DNA of 11,791 bases from Comamonadaceae bacterium. GTDB lineage: Bacteria; Pseudomonadota; Gammaproteobacteria; Burkholderiales; Burkholderiaceae_C. This document shows, piece after piece, positions 1 through 7,078 of this stretch. A program made the position numbers and the translations under genes. The stretch lies in the NCBI GenBank assembly GCA_947372005.1, contig CANBRV010000048.1, positions 1-11,791 of the forward strand. The letters are read 5' to 3'. The number at the start of each line of letters is the position of its first letter. The stretch's first letter is position 1. The notes under the pieces were generated by a model that was not told the origin of the DNA, did no database searches, and saw nothing but the letters and a program-made list of their open reading frames with translations.

Positions 1-702
1 CGATAAAAATTGATTTTCTTGCAGTTCAAGAGCACCTTGAAGAAGCCATCCGTCAATGGCCTCGGGTGACTCACTAGTCATCAGTCGTAGCTGCTCTAGA
101 GCAGCGTTATATCGGCTGGCGTCTAGTTGCGCACGAGCAATAGTTAGCCGAGCAGCGGTTTTGGTGGTCGTGCTAGATTGGGCGGAGTCAATATAAGGCG
201 CTAAGACTTTTATTAACTCGTTAGTTGCGGCTTGTTTGTCTGGAATAGCCGAAAAATAACGTGTCAAACCAATAATGACGTCCGAGCGATCAGCTTCTGG
301 AGTCAGTTCTAGCAGTTTTCGAAGTGGTGGCAGCGTATTAGCATATTGCCTTTGGGCATAGTTGATTTGGAATAAGTAGCTTTGCGCCAAGGCCGAAGCA
401 GGTAATGTACGAGCCCATTCAAATCCGACCGTGCGAGCGGTGTCGCCGTCTCGGACTTCTAACAAAATGCGTACGGCGCGTTCAAATAATTGGTCGGTAG
501 GTGTTTTTCGAGCAAGCTCTAAATAAATGGTGAATGCTTCGGCGGCACTATTGTCAATACGAGCCAGCTCCGCAATCAACACCCCATAAAAAGTGTCGGC
601 ATCCATATCGCTATTTCCAGCGTCGACGCGTTTTGGGGATTGTGCAAAAGCAGTTGTAGCTATGAGCAATAAGCTGAAAATAAAATATCTCATAGGGGAC
701 AT
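1..702 (-). CDS. Exported tetratricopeptide-repeat protein, partial (C-terminus beyond left edge)
   Basis: The reading frame is open from an ATG at 702 to the left edge, giving 234 visible residues and no stop. Residues 1-20 look like a signal peptide: an Arg at 5, a hydrophobic core (FIFSLLLIA) and an AFA-Q cleavage site, so the protein is probably periplasmic or outer-membrane attached. No lipobox Cys is seen. The rest is almost all amphipathic helix pairs with TPR-like spacing, for example around residues 38-84, 104-134 and 184-230 (AALEQLRLM, then a helix with WLLQGALEL). TPR proteins are scaffolds for protein contacts; no enzymatic motif is visible. A second in-frame ATG at 693 gives a shorter signal peptide and is equally possible; neither has a clear Shine-Dalgarno. 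The gene is divergent from mutM with only 12 bases between starts. A TPR gene beside mutM, often with lolB and ispE beyond, is from memory a common betaproteobacterial arrangement; those genes are not in view. Confidence 0.8.
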   Translation of the reverse strand, partial: MSPMRYFIFSLLLIATTAFAQSPKRVDAGNSDMDADTFYGVLIAELARIDNSAAEAFTIYLELARKTPTDQLFERAVRILLEVRDGDTARTVGFEWARTLPASALAQSYLFQINYAQRQYANTLPPLRKLLELTPEADRSDVIIGLTRYFSAIPDKQAATNELIKVLAPYIDSAQSSTTTKTAARLTIARAQLDASRYNAALEQLRLMTSESPEAIDGWLLQGALELQENQFLS

Positions 703-714
703 GATAATTCAAGG
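640..714. promoter_or_regulatory. Divergent start region of the TPR gene and mutM, probable mutM promoter
   Basis: Only 12 bases separate the two divergent start codons, so any mutM promoter must lie inside the first codons of the TPR gene, and the TPR promoter inside mutM. On the plus strand the stretch 675-708 is AT-rich. Weak candidates are a -35-like TTGTAG (654-659) with GAAAAT (676-681) at 16-base spacing, or TAAAAT (681-686) as -10 with no good partner. AAGG (711-714) directly touches the mutM ATG, too close for a good ribosome binding site. These are by-eye matches with several mismatches; the location is better supported than the exact boxes. Confidence 0.3.
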
Positions 715-1545
715 ATGCCCGAACTACCAGAAGTTGAAGTTACTCGTCTCTCGTTTGCCAGTCGCATTGCGGGTGCTCGCATCTTGGCTTTGCGTATAGG
801 CAAGCCGCTACGTTGGCCTCTTTTCTCAGTGTTAGGCCATAGCTCACATGACCTCGTGGGTAGAACGGTGACCGAAGTGCGCCGACGCGGTAAATATTTA
901 CTGCTGGATATGAGTGAGGGAATATTGCTTATTCATCTTGGCATGTCGGGGCGTTTGATGTTCTCTAATGCCGCTTTGCCTTTGGCAGGTGCGCACGACC
1001 ATTTTGATTTGCAAACCACCCAAGGAACGCTTCGCTTGCATGATCCACGTCGCTTTGGGGCTGTGGTGTACGCCGAATCAGAAGAGGCACCCATCGCCCA
1101 AAAGCTACTTGCTAATTTAGGCGTTGAGCCATTTGGCGATGCTTTCACCACGGATTATTTTTACAAGAGCATTCATCAGCGCAAAAGCCCGATCAAACAA
1201 GTGTTGCTCTCTGGGCAGCCCGTAGTGGGCGTTGGCAATATCTATGCCTCGGAAGCCTTATTCCATGCGGCTTTAAGGCCACAAACCTTGGCAAGTCGAA
1301 TAAGTAGATCACGAGCGGACAAACTGCATGCCGCGATTTTGCGTGTACTGCAAAACGCGCTCGATTTAGGCGGTTCTACTTTACGTGATTTTGCCAACGC
1401 GCATGGCGAGGATGGGCACTTTCAGCTGCAAGCTGCAGTTTATGACCGTGCGGGTTTGCCTTGCCATGTCTGCTTAGCGCCCATTAAAACGATTCGTCAA
1501 GGGCAACGCTCGACGTTTTATTGCGCCAATTGCCAGCGTCCGTGA
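715..1545 (+). CDS. mutM: Formamidopyrimidine-DNA glycosylase (8-oxoguanine glycosylase/AP lyase)
   Basis: A full-length 276-residue MutM/Fpg, which removes 8-oxoguanine and formamidopyrimidines opposite C and then cleaves the abasic site by beta,delta-elimination. The start is fixed by the diagnostic MPELPEVE: after Met removal, Pro2 is the Schiff-base nucleophile and Glu3 the general acid. Other family marks in order: Lys60 (RRGKYLL, equivalent to the conserved Lys57), the MSGR loop (77-80), HDPRRFG (109-115), the helix-two-turn-helix segment with VGVGNIYASE (171-180), and a C-terminal zinc finger with Cys250, Cys253, Cys270 and Cys273 (C-X2-C-X16-C-X2-C) carrying the GQRSTFYC signature. 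All expected catalytic and DNA-binding residues are present, so it should be active. It is the first gene of the plus-strand run; the dynamin-like GTPase follows within 5 bases and mutY after that, so both glycosylases are probably co-expressed. Confidence 0.97.
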   Translation: MPELPEVEVTRLSFASRIAGARILALRIGKPLRWPLFSVLGHSSHDLVGRTVTEVRRRGKYLLLDMSEGILLIHLGMSGRLMFSNAALPLAGAHDHFDLQTTQGTLRLHDPRRFGAVVYAESEEAPIAQKLLANLGVEPFGDAFTTDYFYKSIHQRKSPIKQVLLSGQPVVGVGNIYASEALFHAALRPQTLASRISRSRADKLHAAILRVLQNALDLGGSTLRDFANAHGEDGHFQLQAAVYDRAGLPCHVCLAPIKTIRQGQRSTFYCANCQRP

Positions 1546-1550
1546 TAATC

Positions 1551-3566
1551 ATGCGTTCTATGCCTGTCCCTCATCCATCCCTTTATCCTGAGTCGCTTGC
1601 TAGTCCTGCCACGATGCAGTCTCAGTTCGATCAGCATCAATTGTGGTGTGTGGGGTTTGCCAAGCGGTTGACGGCACTGGCGGAGTGGCTAGAGAAAAAC
1701 AATCTTGCTGATGCCGCTGCGTATACGGAGGTCAATCGGCTGCGTTATCAACTCTCTAGTCAGCAGGTCATGGTTGCGGTGATTGCCGAGTTTTCTCGTG
1801 GCAAATCAGAGCTGATCAATGCGCTCTTCTTTGCGCACTACGGCAGGCGGATCATGCCTGCAGGCGCTGGCCGGACCACTATGTGTCCGGCTGAAATGGC
1901 GTGGAATCCTGCCTTGCCTATCAGCATCCGGCTTTTACCTATTAACACACGCAAAGAGGCAACTAGCATTGCCCATTGGCGGATGCGGCCAGATGCTTGG
2001 GTTACCTTTACTTTTAATCCGCAAGAACCTGCCGCAATGGCGCAAACGATCAGCAAAGTAAGCGAAGTGCAGCGTGTGAGCGTAGAGGAGGCCACCAAGC
2101 TTGGTTTTTGGCTATCTGATGGCCCGAACGGCGAGCGTAATCCTGATAACCCTGTCCCAGATAGGCTAGGGCAGGTCGAGGTCCCCGTGTGGCGGCATGC
2201 TTGCATCAACATTCCTCATCCGATACTCCAGCAAGGTTTGGTGATTTTGGATACGCCAGGTTTAAATGCCGTCGGCGTTGAGCCAGACTTGACGATGGCG
2301 CTGTTAGGGCAAGCGCAGGCAACGCTGTTTATTTTGGGCGCGGACACGGGCGTGACTAAATCTGACCTTGATTTATGGCGCGAACACCTTAGTCACGCAG
2401 CTGCGGCACATATTCCGCGCTATGCGATTTTGAACAAAATTGATACGCTCTGGGATGATTTGAAGTCGCCCGCCGAAGTCAATGCGGAGTTAGAGAAGCA
2501 GTGCATTGATACTGCGCAACTGCTCAGTATTAGCCGTCAGTCGGTGGTAGCAGTATCGGCACAAAAGGGTTTGATGGCAAAGATTCGGCATGACTCAGAA
2601 CTCTTGGCACGCAGTGGCCTGCTTGACTTAGAGGCCATATTGGGTGGCCATTTGGTGCGTGAGCGGCAAAGCATCATTCAACAAAATTGCATGAGTGGCA
2701 TGACCCGTTTGCAAAGCACGGCAGCGCGTGCGTTAGAGCGTCGTTTTCGCGAGGCTGTCGATCAAAAAGCACAAATTCAATCGGTGGTTGGTAAGAGTGC
2801 ACAAAACTTAAAAATGATGCTGACTCGCATGACCGTAGAGCAGCAAGAAGTAGCAGCAGCAGGCAAACAGCTAGAGCGACTCCAAGACATTTGCCTCACG
2901 GGCGTGGGTAAGGCATTGGCATTTATTAGTACGCCCAGCCTGAAGGCGCAAATCCATGCGATGGGCAAAACCTTTAATGGCAGTTTGCTAAAAATGGGGC
3001 TGCGTCAAAGCTACGAAGACGCTTTTGAAGCGCTTCAAAACAATCTAGAGGCGTGCGAGTCAACGCTAATCAAGCTTTATAGCGACGTGTTTCTTACGAT
3101 TAAAAACATGAATACGCAGCATGGTTTTACTATTGCACTCATGCCTGCGCCTAAGCTTTCAAGTTTTACCGATAAGTTAGCTAACACGCGGCTCTCGCAT
3201 CTGCATCATCTTGATTTTGGCAATAGCTGGCGTTTGATGAGTAAAGATCACTTGCAGCGAGTGCTCCAGACGCTGTTTGTTCAAGTGCGGGTGATTTTTG
3301 AAAGCGCTCACGCTGATATTGATCTTTGGGCGCAGTCAACGGTTCAAGTCTTGCAAACAGAATTGATTGAGCGTGAACGTAGCCTTGCCAAGCGCATGGA
3401 GTCAGTCGCTGGCGTCAAAGGTTCTAGTTCCGATGCAGATGCGCAAATTGCAGCGTTGGATGCGCAGTTAGAGGCGATCAAGACACAGGGCAGGCGGCTC
3501 GTTGCTTTATCCAAAGGCTTGGATGGTGAAGTGAATGCCAAAACGCAGCAAAGCTTGGGCGTTTGA
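1551..3566 (+). CDS. Dynamin-family GTPase between mutM and mutY
   Basis: A large GTPase of about 671 residues. GTPase motifs, numbered from the ATG at 1551: G1 AEFSRGKS (79-86), G2 threonines in AGRTTMCP (109-110), G3 DTPG (234-237) and G4 NKID (295-298). These, with a long helical C-terminal half that includes a likely coiled coil near the end (roughly residues 590-655), match bacterial dynamin-like proteins. The usual first Gly of G1 is Ala (AEFSRGKS rather than GEFSAGKS), and the residue after GKS is Glu where Thr or Ser is common. No signal peptide or membrane helix is seen, so it is probably cytosolic or peripherally membrane bound. Start choice: ATG 1551 has a weak GTGA upstream (1542-1545); ATG 1560 and ATG 1614 are alternatives, and a TTG at 1521 would overlap mutM. 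Its 3' end overlaps mutY by 32 bases. From memory, a dynamin-like gene here recurs in Burkholderiales; its function is not established. Family call firm, role unknown. Confidence 0.88.
   Translation: MRSMPVPHPSLYPESLASPATMQSQFDQHQLWCVGFAKRLTALAEWLEKNNLADAAAYTEVNRLRYQLSSQQVMVAVIAEFSRGKSELINALFFAHYGRRIMPAGAGRTTMCPAEMAWNPALPISIRLLPINTRKEATSIAHWRMRPDAWVTFTFNPQEPAAMAQTISKVSEVQRVSVEEATKLGFWLSDGPNGERNPDNPVPDRLGQVEVPVWRHACINIPHPILQQGLVILDTPGLNAVGVEPDLTMALLGQAQATLFILGADTGVTKSDLDLWREHLSHAAAAHIPRYAILNKIDTLWDDLKSPAEVNAELEKQCIDTAQLLSISRQSVVAVSAQKGLMAKIRHDSELLARSGLLDLEAILGGHLVRERQSIIQQNCMSGMTRLQSTAARALERRFREAVDQKAQIQSVVGKSAQNLKMMLTRMTVEQQEVAAAGKQLERLQDICLTGVGKALAFISTPSLKAQIHAMGKTFNGSLLKMGLRQSYEDAFEALQNNLEACESTLIKLYSDVFLTIKNMNTQHGFTIALMPAPKLSSFTDKLANTRLSHLHHLDFGNSWRLMSKDHLQRVLQTLFVQVRVIFESAHADIDLWAQSTVQVLQTELIERERSLAKRMESVAGVKGSSSDADAQIAALDAQLEAIKTQGRRLVALSKGLDGEVNAKTQQSLGV
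3525..3529 (+). promoter_or_regulatory. Probable ribosome binding site of mutY inside the GTPase gene
   Basis: GGTGA lies 5 bases before the ATG at 3535 and matches the 3' part of the consensus AGGAGGTGA. It is within the last codons of the GTPase gene and supports the overlapping mutY start, hence probable translational coupling. Confidence 0.45.
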
Positions 3567-4614
3567 GGCAGTGCCAAGTTTTGCCACCAAAATCGTTAGT
3601 TGGCAAATCAAGCACGGGCGGCACAGCTTGCCGTGGCAGCACTCGCGTAGCCCATATTCCGTATGGCTTAGCGAGGTAATGTTGCAGCAAACACAGGTTG
3701 CAACCGTACTCAATTTTTATCCTAAATTTCTCACCAAATTCCCAACGGCTAGCGCTTTAGCTGCTGCTCCGCTAGACGACGTGCTGGCACTTTGGAGTGG
3801 CATGGGCTACTACACCAGGGCTCGTAATTTGCACCGTGCGGCGAATCAGGTGATGCAGGACTTTGGCGGTGAGTTCCCCAAATCAGCAGAGCAGCTTGAG
3901 GCATTAGTGGGTGTGGGGCGCTCCACTGCTGCGGCTATTGCTGCATTTTGCTACGGTGAGCGCGTGGCGATTTTGGATGGCAATGTAAAGCGCGTGTTAG
4001 CCCGCGTGCTGGCATTTGATGGTGACTTAGCTAAGGCCTCAGAAGTGAATCTGTTGTGGGACAAGGCAACCAAACTCTTACCGACCAAAAATCTAAAAAT
4101 TACCATGCCAGCTTATACGCAGGCACTAATGGATATGGGGGCAACGCTGTGTCATGCGCGCGCGCCAGACTGCGCAAAATGTCCCGTAGCCTCATTGTGC
4201 GAGGCTTATCGCAACAAGGCTTGTGAAGCTTATCCGGTCAAAACAAAAAAGCTTAAACGAAGCACAGAATCCATTTGGCTTTTGCATGCAACTACCCTGC
4301 ATGGTGATGTTTTATTACAGCAGCGCCCGATGGATGGAGCCTCTAAAGTATGGGCGGGTTTGTATAGTCTGCCGCCTTTTGAGAGTGAGGCCGCATTACT
4401 CTCGAGCTTGCCCAAAGTGGCGCATAAAAAACTTGTATTCGCGCCTGTGTTGAAGCATGTACTGACGCACAAAGATCTTTGGTTACACATAGTTCAGCTT
4501 GATGTATCTGCGCAAAGTAAACTTGCACATCTAGGTGCATGGCACTCTGTCTCAAAAGCGCTGCAATTGGGGCTGCCAGCACCCATTCGAAAATTTTTAG
4601 AAACTGCTCAATAA
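3535..4614 (+). CDS. mutY: A/G-specific adenine DNA glycosylase
   Basis: A 359-residue MutY, which removes adenine misincorporated opposite 8-oxoguanine and so works with MutM against G:C to T:A mutations. The sequence tracks E. coli MutY offset by about +10: LPWQ (32-35), WLSEVMLQQTQVAT with catalytic Glu47, GLGYY-like GMGYYTRARNLH (89-100), the helix-hairpin-helix VGVGRSTAAAI (125-135), and ILDGNVKRV with catalytic Asp148. The iron-sulfur loop has Cys206, Cys213, Cys216 and Cys222 (C-X6-C-X2-C-X5-C). Residues about 245-355 form the C-terminal NUDIX-like domain that recognises 8-oxoguanine, with WAGLYSLPPFE and the KHVLTHKDLWLH segment. The hairpin reads LVGVG where LPGVG is usual, a small departure. 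The start overlaps the GTPase gene by 32 bases; an N-terminal extension of about 10 residues over E. coli is normal in size. No MutT (the third GO enzyme) is in the window. Confidence 0.96.
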   Translation: MPKRSKAWAFEAVPSFATKIVSWQIKHGRHSLPWQHSRSPYSVWLSEVMLQQTQVATVLNFYPKFLTKFPTASALAAAPLDDVLALWSGMGYYTRARNLHRAANQVMQDFGGEFPKSAEQLEALVGVGRSTAAAIAAFCYGERVAILDGNVKRVLARVLAFDGDLAKASEVNLLWDKATKLLPTKNLKITMPAYTQALMDMGATLCHARAPDCAKCPVASLCEAYRNKACEAYPVKTKKLKRSTESIWLLHATTLHGDVLLQQRPMDGASKVWAGLYSLPPFESEAALLSSLPKVAHKKLVFAPVLKHVLTHKDLWLHIVQLDVSAQSKLAHLGAWHSVSKALQLGLPAPIRKFLETAQ

Positions 4615-4615
4615 A

Positions 4616-4620
4616 AAGGA
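4616..4620 (+). promoter_or_regulatory. Shine-Dalgarno of the aldehyde dehydrogenase
   Basis: AAGGA sits 6 bases before the ATG at 4627, in the 12-base gap after the mutY stop. It is among the strongest ribosome binding sites in the window and points to good translation even if transcription reads through from mutY. Confidence 0.6.
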
Positions 4621-4626
4621 CTACCC

Positions 4627-6072
4627 ATGACAGCTGCTACTTACAAAAATACGCAACTCTTAATTGATAACCAATGGTGTGATGCTGCTAGTGGCAAGAC
4701 TTTACCTGTGGTAAATCCTGCAACGGGACTGGAGATTGGTCGCGTCGCGTTTGCTGGCATTGCAGACTTAGACCGCGCGCTAGCCAGCGCCGCCAAAGGC
4801 TTTGCCATTTGGCGCAATACGCCAGCGGTGGAGCGCTCGAACATCATGCGCAAGGCTGCTGTACTCATGCGCGAACGTGCCGCTGATATCGGCGCACTGA
4901 TGACGCAAGAGCAAGGCAAGCCCTTGATCGAAGCCAAAATGGAAGCAGCAGCTTCTGCCGAAATTATTGAGTGGTGCGCCGAAGAAGGTCGCCGCGTTTA
5001 TGGTCGCCTTGTGCCGCCGCGTGCTATGAATGTGTCTGCTCAAGTGCACAAAGAGCCCGTCGGCATTGTGGCTGCGTTTACGCCTTGGAACTTCCCGATT
5101 AACCAAGTCGTGCGCAAGCTCTCTGCCGCACTCGCGACTGGTTGCTCGATTATTGTGAAAGCGCCAGAAGAAACGCCGGCATCACCAGCTGCGCTCATTC
5201 AAGCCTTTGTAGATGCTGGCGTGCCGCCTGGTGTTATTAGTTTGGTTTACGGTAGCCCAGCTGAAATCTCTAGTTACTTAATTCCGCATCCGCTGGTACG
5301 CAAGATTACATTCACAGGTTCAACCCCAGTAGGCAAGCAGCTTGCTGCTATGGCAGGCCAGTACATGAAACGCGCAACGATGGAATTGGGTGGTCACGCC
5401 CCCGTGATCGTTGCCGCCGATGCGGACATTGCGTTGGCACTTAAAACTGCTGGCACGATGAAGTTTAGAAACGCAGGTCAGGTGTGCGTCTCTCCTACGC
5501 GCTTCTTGGTTCACAACTCCATCAAAGCCGAGTTTGCCAAAGGCATGGTTGCTATTGCTGAGAAACTGCGTGTCGCCGACGGCATGACGGAAGGTGCTCA
5601 GATGGGGCCGCTTGCCAATTTCCGCCGCGTGACGGCTATGGAGCAGCTGACAGCTGATGCCCGCGCCAAAGGTGCGACGATCGCCACAGGTGGCGAGCGC
5701 ATTGGGACCAGCGGTAACTTTTTTGCGCCTACCGTGATTACTGATTTGCCAATGAATGCTGATTTGCTAAACAATGAGCCGTTTGGCCCGATGGCAGCGA
5801 TTCAAGGTTTTGATGATTTGGAAGAAGCGATTACGCAGGCGAATCGCTTGCCGTTTGGCCTTGCAGGCTATGCGTTTACGAGCTCGCTTAAAAACGCACA
5901 TATTCTGAGCAAACAATTGGAAGTGGGTATGTTGTGGATTAACCAAGGCGGCATGGCATGGGCTGAAATGCCATTTGGCGGCATCAAGGATTCTGGCTAT
6001 GGCTCCGAGGGCGGTACTGAAATCCTAGAGGCCTATGTCAACACGAAGGCCGTGTCTATCGTTTGTGTTTAA
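4627..6072 (+). CDS. NAD(P)-dependent aldehyde dehydrogenase, succinate-semialdehyde dehydrogenase group
   Basis: A complete 481-residue cytosolic member of the aldehyde dehydrogenase superfamily, which oxidises an aldehyde to the acid with NAD+ or NADP+. The catalytic set is intact: Asn155 in TPWNFP (153-158), Lys178 in IIVKAPEETP, the cofactor-binding FTGSTPVGK (229-237), general base Glu253 in MELGGHAP, nucleophile Cys287 in FRNAGQVCVSPTR, EPFGP (384-388), and the C-terminal MPFGGIKDSGYGSEGG. FRNAGQ-C and the overall length fit the succinate-semialdehyde dehydrogenase (GabD-like) group, but that name covers enzymes for several semialdehydes, including 2-oxoglutarate semialdehyde and other short-chain substrates, and GGHAP rather than GGNAP fits such relatives too. 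The true substrate is therefore open. It is followed after 10 bases by the Bug binding protein and then the sulfatase, suggesting a catabolic operon in which it oxidises an aldehyde intermediate. Confidence 0.9.
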   Translation: MTAATYKNTQLLIDNQWCDAASGKTLPVVNPATGLEIGRVAFAGIADLDRALASAAKGFAIWRNTPAVERSNIMRKAAVLMRERAADIGALMTQEQGKPLIEAKMEAAASAEIIEWCAEEGRRVYGRLVPPRAMNVSAQVHKEPVGIVAAFTPWNFPINQVVRKLSAALATGCSIIVKAPEETPASPAALIQAFVDAGVPPGVISLVYGSPAEISSYLIPHPLVRKITFTGSTPVGKQLAAMAGQYMKRATMELGGHAPVIVAADADIALALKTAGTMKFRNAGQVCVSPTRFLVHNSIKAEFAKGMVAIAEKLRVADGMTEGAQMGPLANFRRVTAMEQLTADARAKGATIATGGERIGTSGNFFAPTVITDLPMNADLLNNEPFGPMAAIQGFDDLEEAITQANRLPFGLAGYAFTSSLKNAHILSKQLEVGMLWINQGGMAWAEMPFGGIKDSGYGSEGGTEILEAYVNTKAVSIVCV

Positions 6073-6078
6073 GGGGGA
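6073..6078 (+). promoter_or_regulatory. Shine-Dalgarno of the Bug binding protein
   Basis: GGGGGA begins right after the dehydrogenase stop codon and ends 4 bases before the ATG at 6083. It supports that start and tight operon packing. Confidence 0.55.
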
Positions 6079-6082
6079 CTGA

Positions 6083-7066
6083 ATGAAACGTGCGTTTTTA
6101 ATCGTCACGTTATTCATTGGCCAATTTGGTTGGCTAGCAAATGCTGCTCTTGCGCAAGCTAGTTCTGGTGTGAGTGAAAAGCCAATCAAAATTTTGGTTG
6201 GTTTCCCCGCTGGTGGCTCTGCCGATGTGGTTGCCCGTTTGCTTGCGCAACAGCTACCTGCGAAGCTCGGTGGTCAAAGCGTCGTTGTTGAAAATCTTCC
6301 TGGTTCTTCGGGTTTGATTGCCATCGAGGCAATCAAAAATGCCGATCCAGATGGCACTACTTTGTTTCTAACGCCCAGTGGTCCTATGGTGATTTTGCCG
6401 CATGTGTTTAAAAAAGCGAGCTTCGATCCTGCACGCAACTTAACACCAGTCAGTCAGTTAGTTGCCTTTCAATTCGCTGTGACATCCGGTCCCATGAGCC
6501 ATGTAAAAAGTATGGCCGAGATGGTGAACAAAGCTAAAAGTGATCCGCGTACGGCTAGTTTTGCAACGCCAGGCACAGGGACTGTGCCGCAGCTTTTGGG
6601 GGTGATGTTGTCAGAAAAGATGCAAATTGAATGGCGGCACATGCCATTTCAAGGCGGCGCACCAGCTCTTAACGCTCTGTTAGGAGGACATGTGGGTTAT
6701 GGAATTGATGTGATCTCAGAGATTTTGGAGGCACATAACGCTGGCAAGGTTCGCGCCATTGCTGTAACAGGGGCGCATCGTTCAGCACAATTGCCAGATG
6801 TACCGACATTGCGTGAGCAAGGCATTGCGATAGATGCCAGCGCATGGTTTGCAGTTTACGGTCCTGCCAAGATGCCTCTGCCCGTGCTGGCACGTCTCAA
6901 TCGTGCAATTGTTTCAGTGATGCGAGAGCCTGCTACAAAAGCCAAGCTTGTTGGCATGGGTTTTGATGTGATTGGTAGCTCTTCTAGGCAATTAGCCGCG
7001 AGACAAAAAACGGATTTGCTGAAATGGGAAAAACCGATTGAGGCAATGGGATTTCAAGCAGATTAA
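6083..7066 (+). CDS. Bug/TctC-family tripartite tricarboxylate transporter substrate-binding protein
   Basis: A 327-residue periplasmic binding protein. Residues 1-25 are a signal peptide (MKRAF, a hydrophobic stretch, then AALAQA). The mature protein opens with the family pattern KPIKILVGFPAGGSADVVAR (37-56), where the PAGG loop helps hold the ligand carboxylate, followed by VVVENLPGSSGLIA and a DG-x-LFLTPSG segment; AWFAVYGPAKMP near residue 253 is also typical. Bug proteins bind mostly carboxylates or other small anions for TTT transporters, and Burkholderiales carry many orphan copies. No TctA or TctB membrane gene lies beside it, so it is an orphan here, perhaps using a membrane pair encoded elsewhere or acting as a sensor. 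Its neighbours (dehydrogenase before, sulfatase 12 bases after) suggest a ligand linked to that pathway. The ligand cannot be read from the sequence. Confidence 0.93.
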   Translation: MKRAFLIVTLFIGQFGWLANAALAQASSGVSEKPIKILVGFPAGGSADVVARLLAQQLPAKLGGQSVVVENLPGSSGLIAIEAIKNADPDGTTLFLTPSGPMVILPHVFKKASFDPARNLTPVSQLVAFQFAVTSGPMSHVKSMAEMVNKAKSDPRTASFATPGTGTVPQLLGVMLSEKMQIEWRHMPFQGGAPALNALLGGHVGYGIDVISEILEAHNAGKVRAIAVTGAHRSAQLPDVPTLREQGIAIDASAWFAVYGPAKMPLPVLARLNRAIVSVMREPATKAKLVGMGFDVIGSSSRQLAARQKTDLLKWEKPIEAMGFQAD

Positions 7067-7078
7067 TTTTTTACTTCA

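Noticed and set aside
593..799. A 68-codon plus-strand frame across the TPR gene start and the mutM start
   Set aside because: It overlaps two well-supported genes in other frames and has no recognisable content.
1521..1550. TTG start extending the GTPase back into mutM
   Set aside because: It would overlap mutM by 25 bases with a rare start codon and adds a segment with no domain content; ATG codons at 1551 and 1560 are more likely.
1838..2212. A 124-codon minus-strand frame within the GTPase gene
   Set aside because: It is antisense to the GTP-binding domain and shows no recognisable motif.
3535..3566. Frameshifted GTPase-MutY fusion
   Set aside because: Both proteins are complete, with a normal MutY N-terminus and a plausible internal ribosome binding site; the 32-base overlap is ordinary gene packing.
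7064..7078. T-run after the Bug gene as a terminator
   Set aside because: Six T bases follow the stop codon, but no stem can be drawn immediately upstream, and the sulfatase starts 12 bases after the stop.
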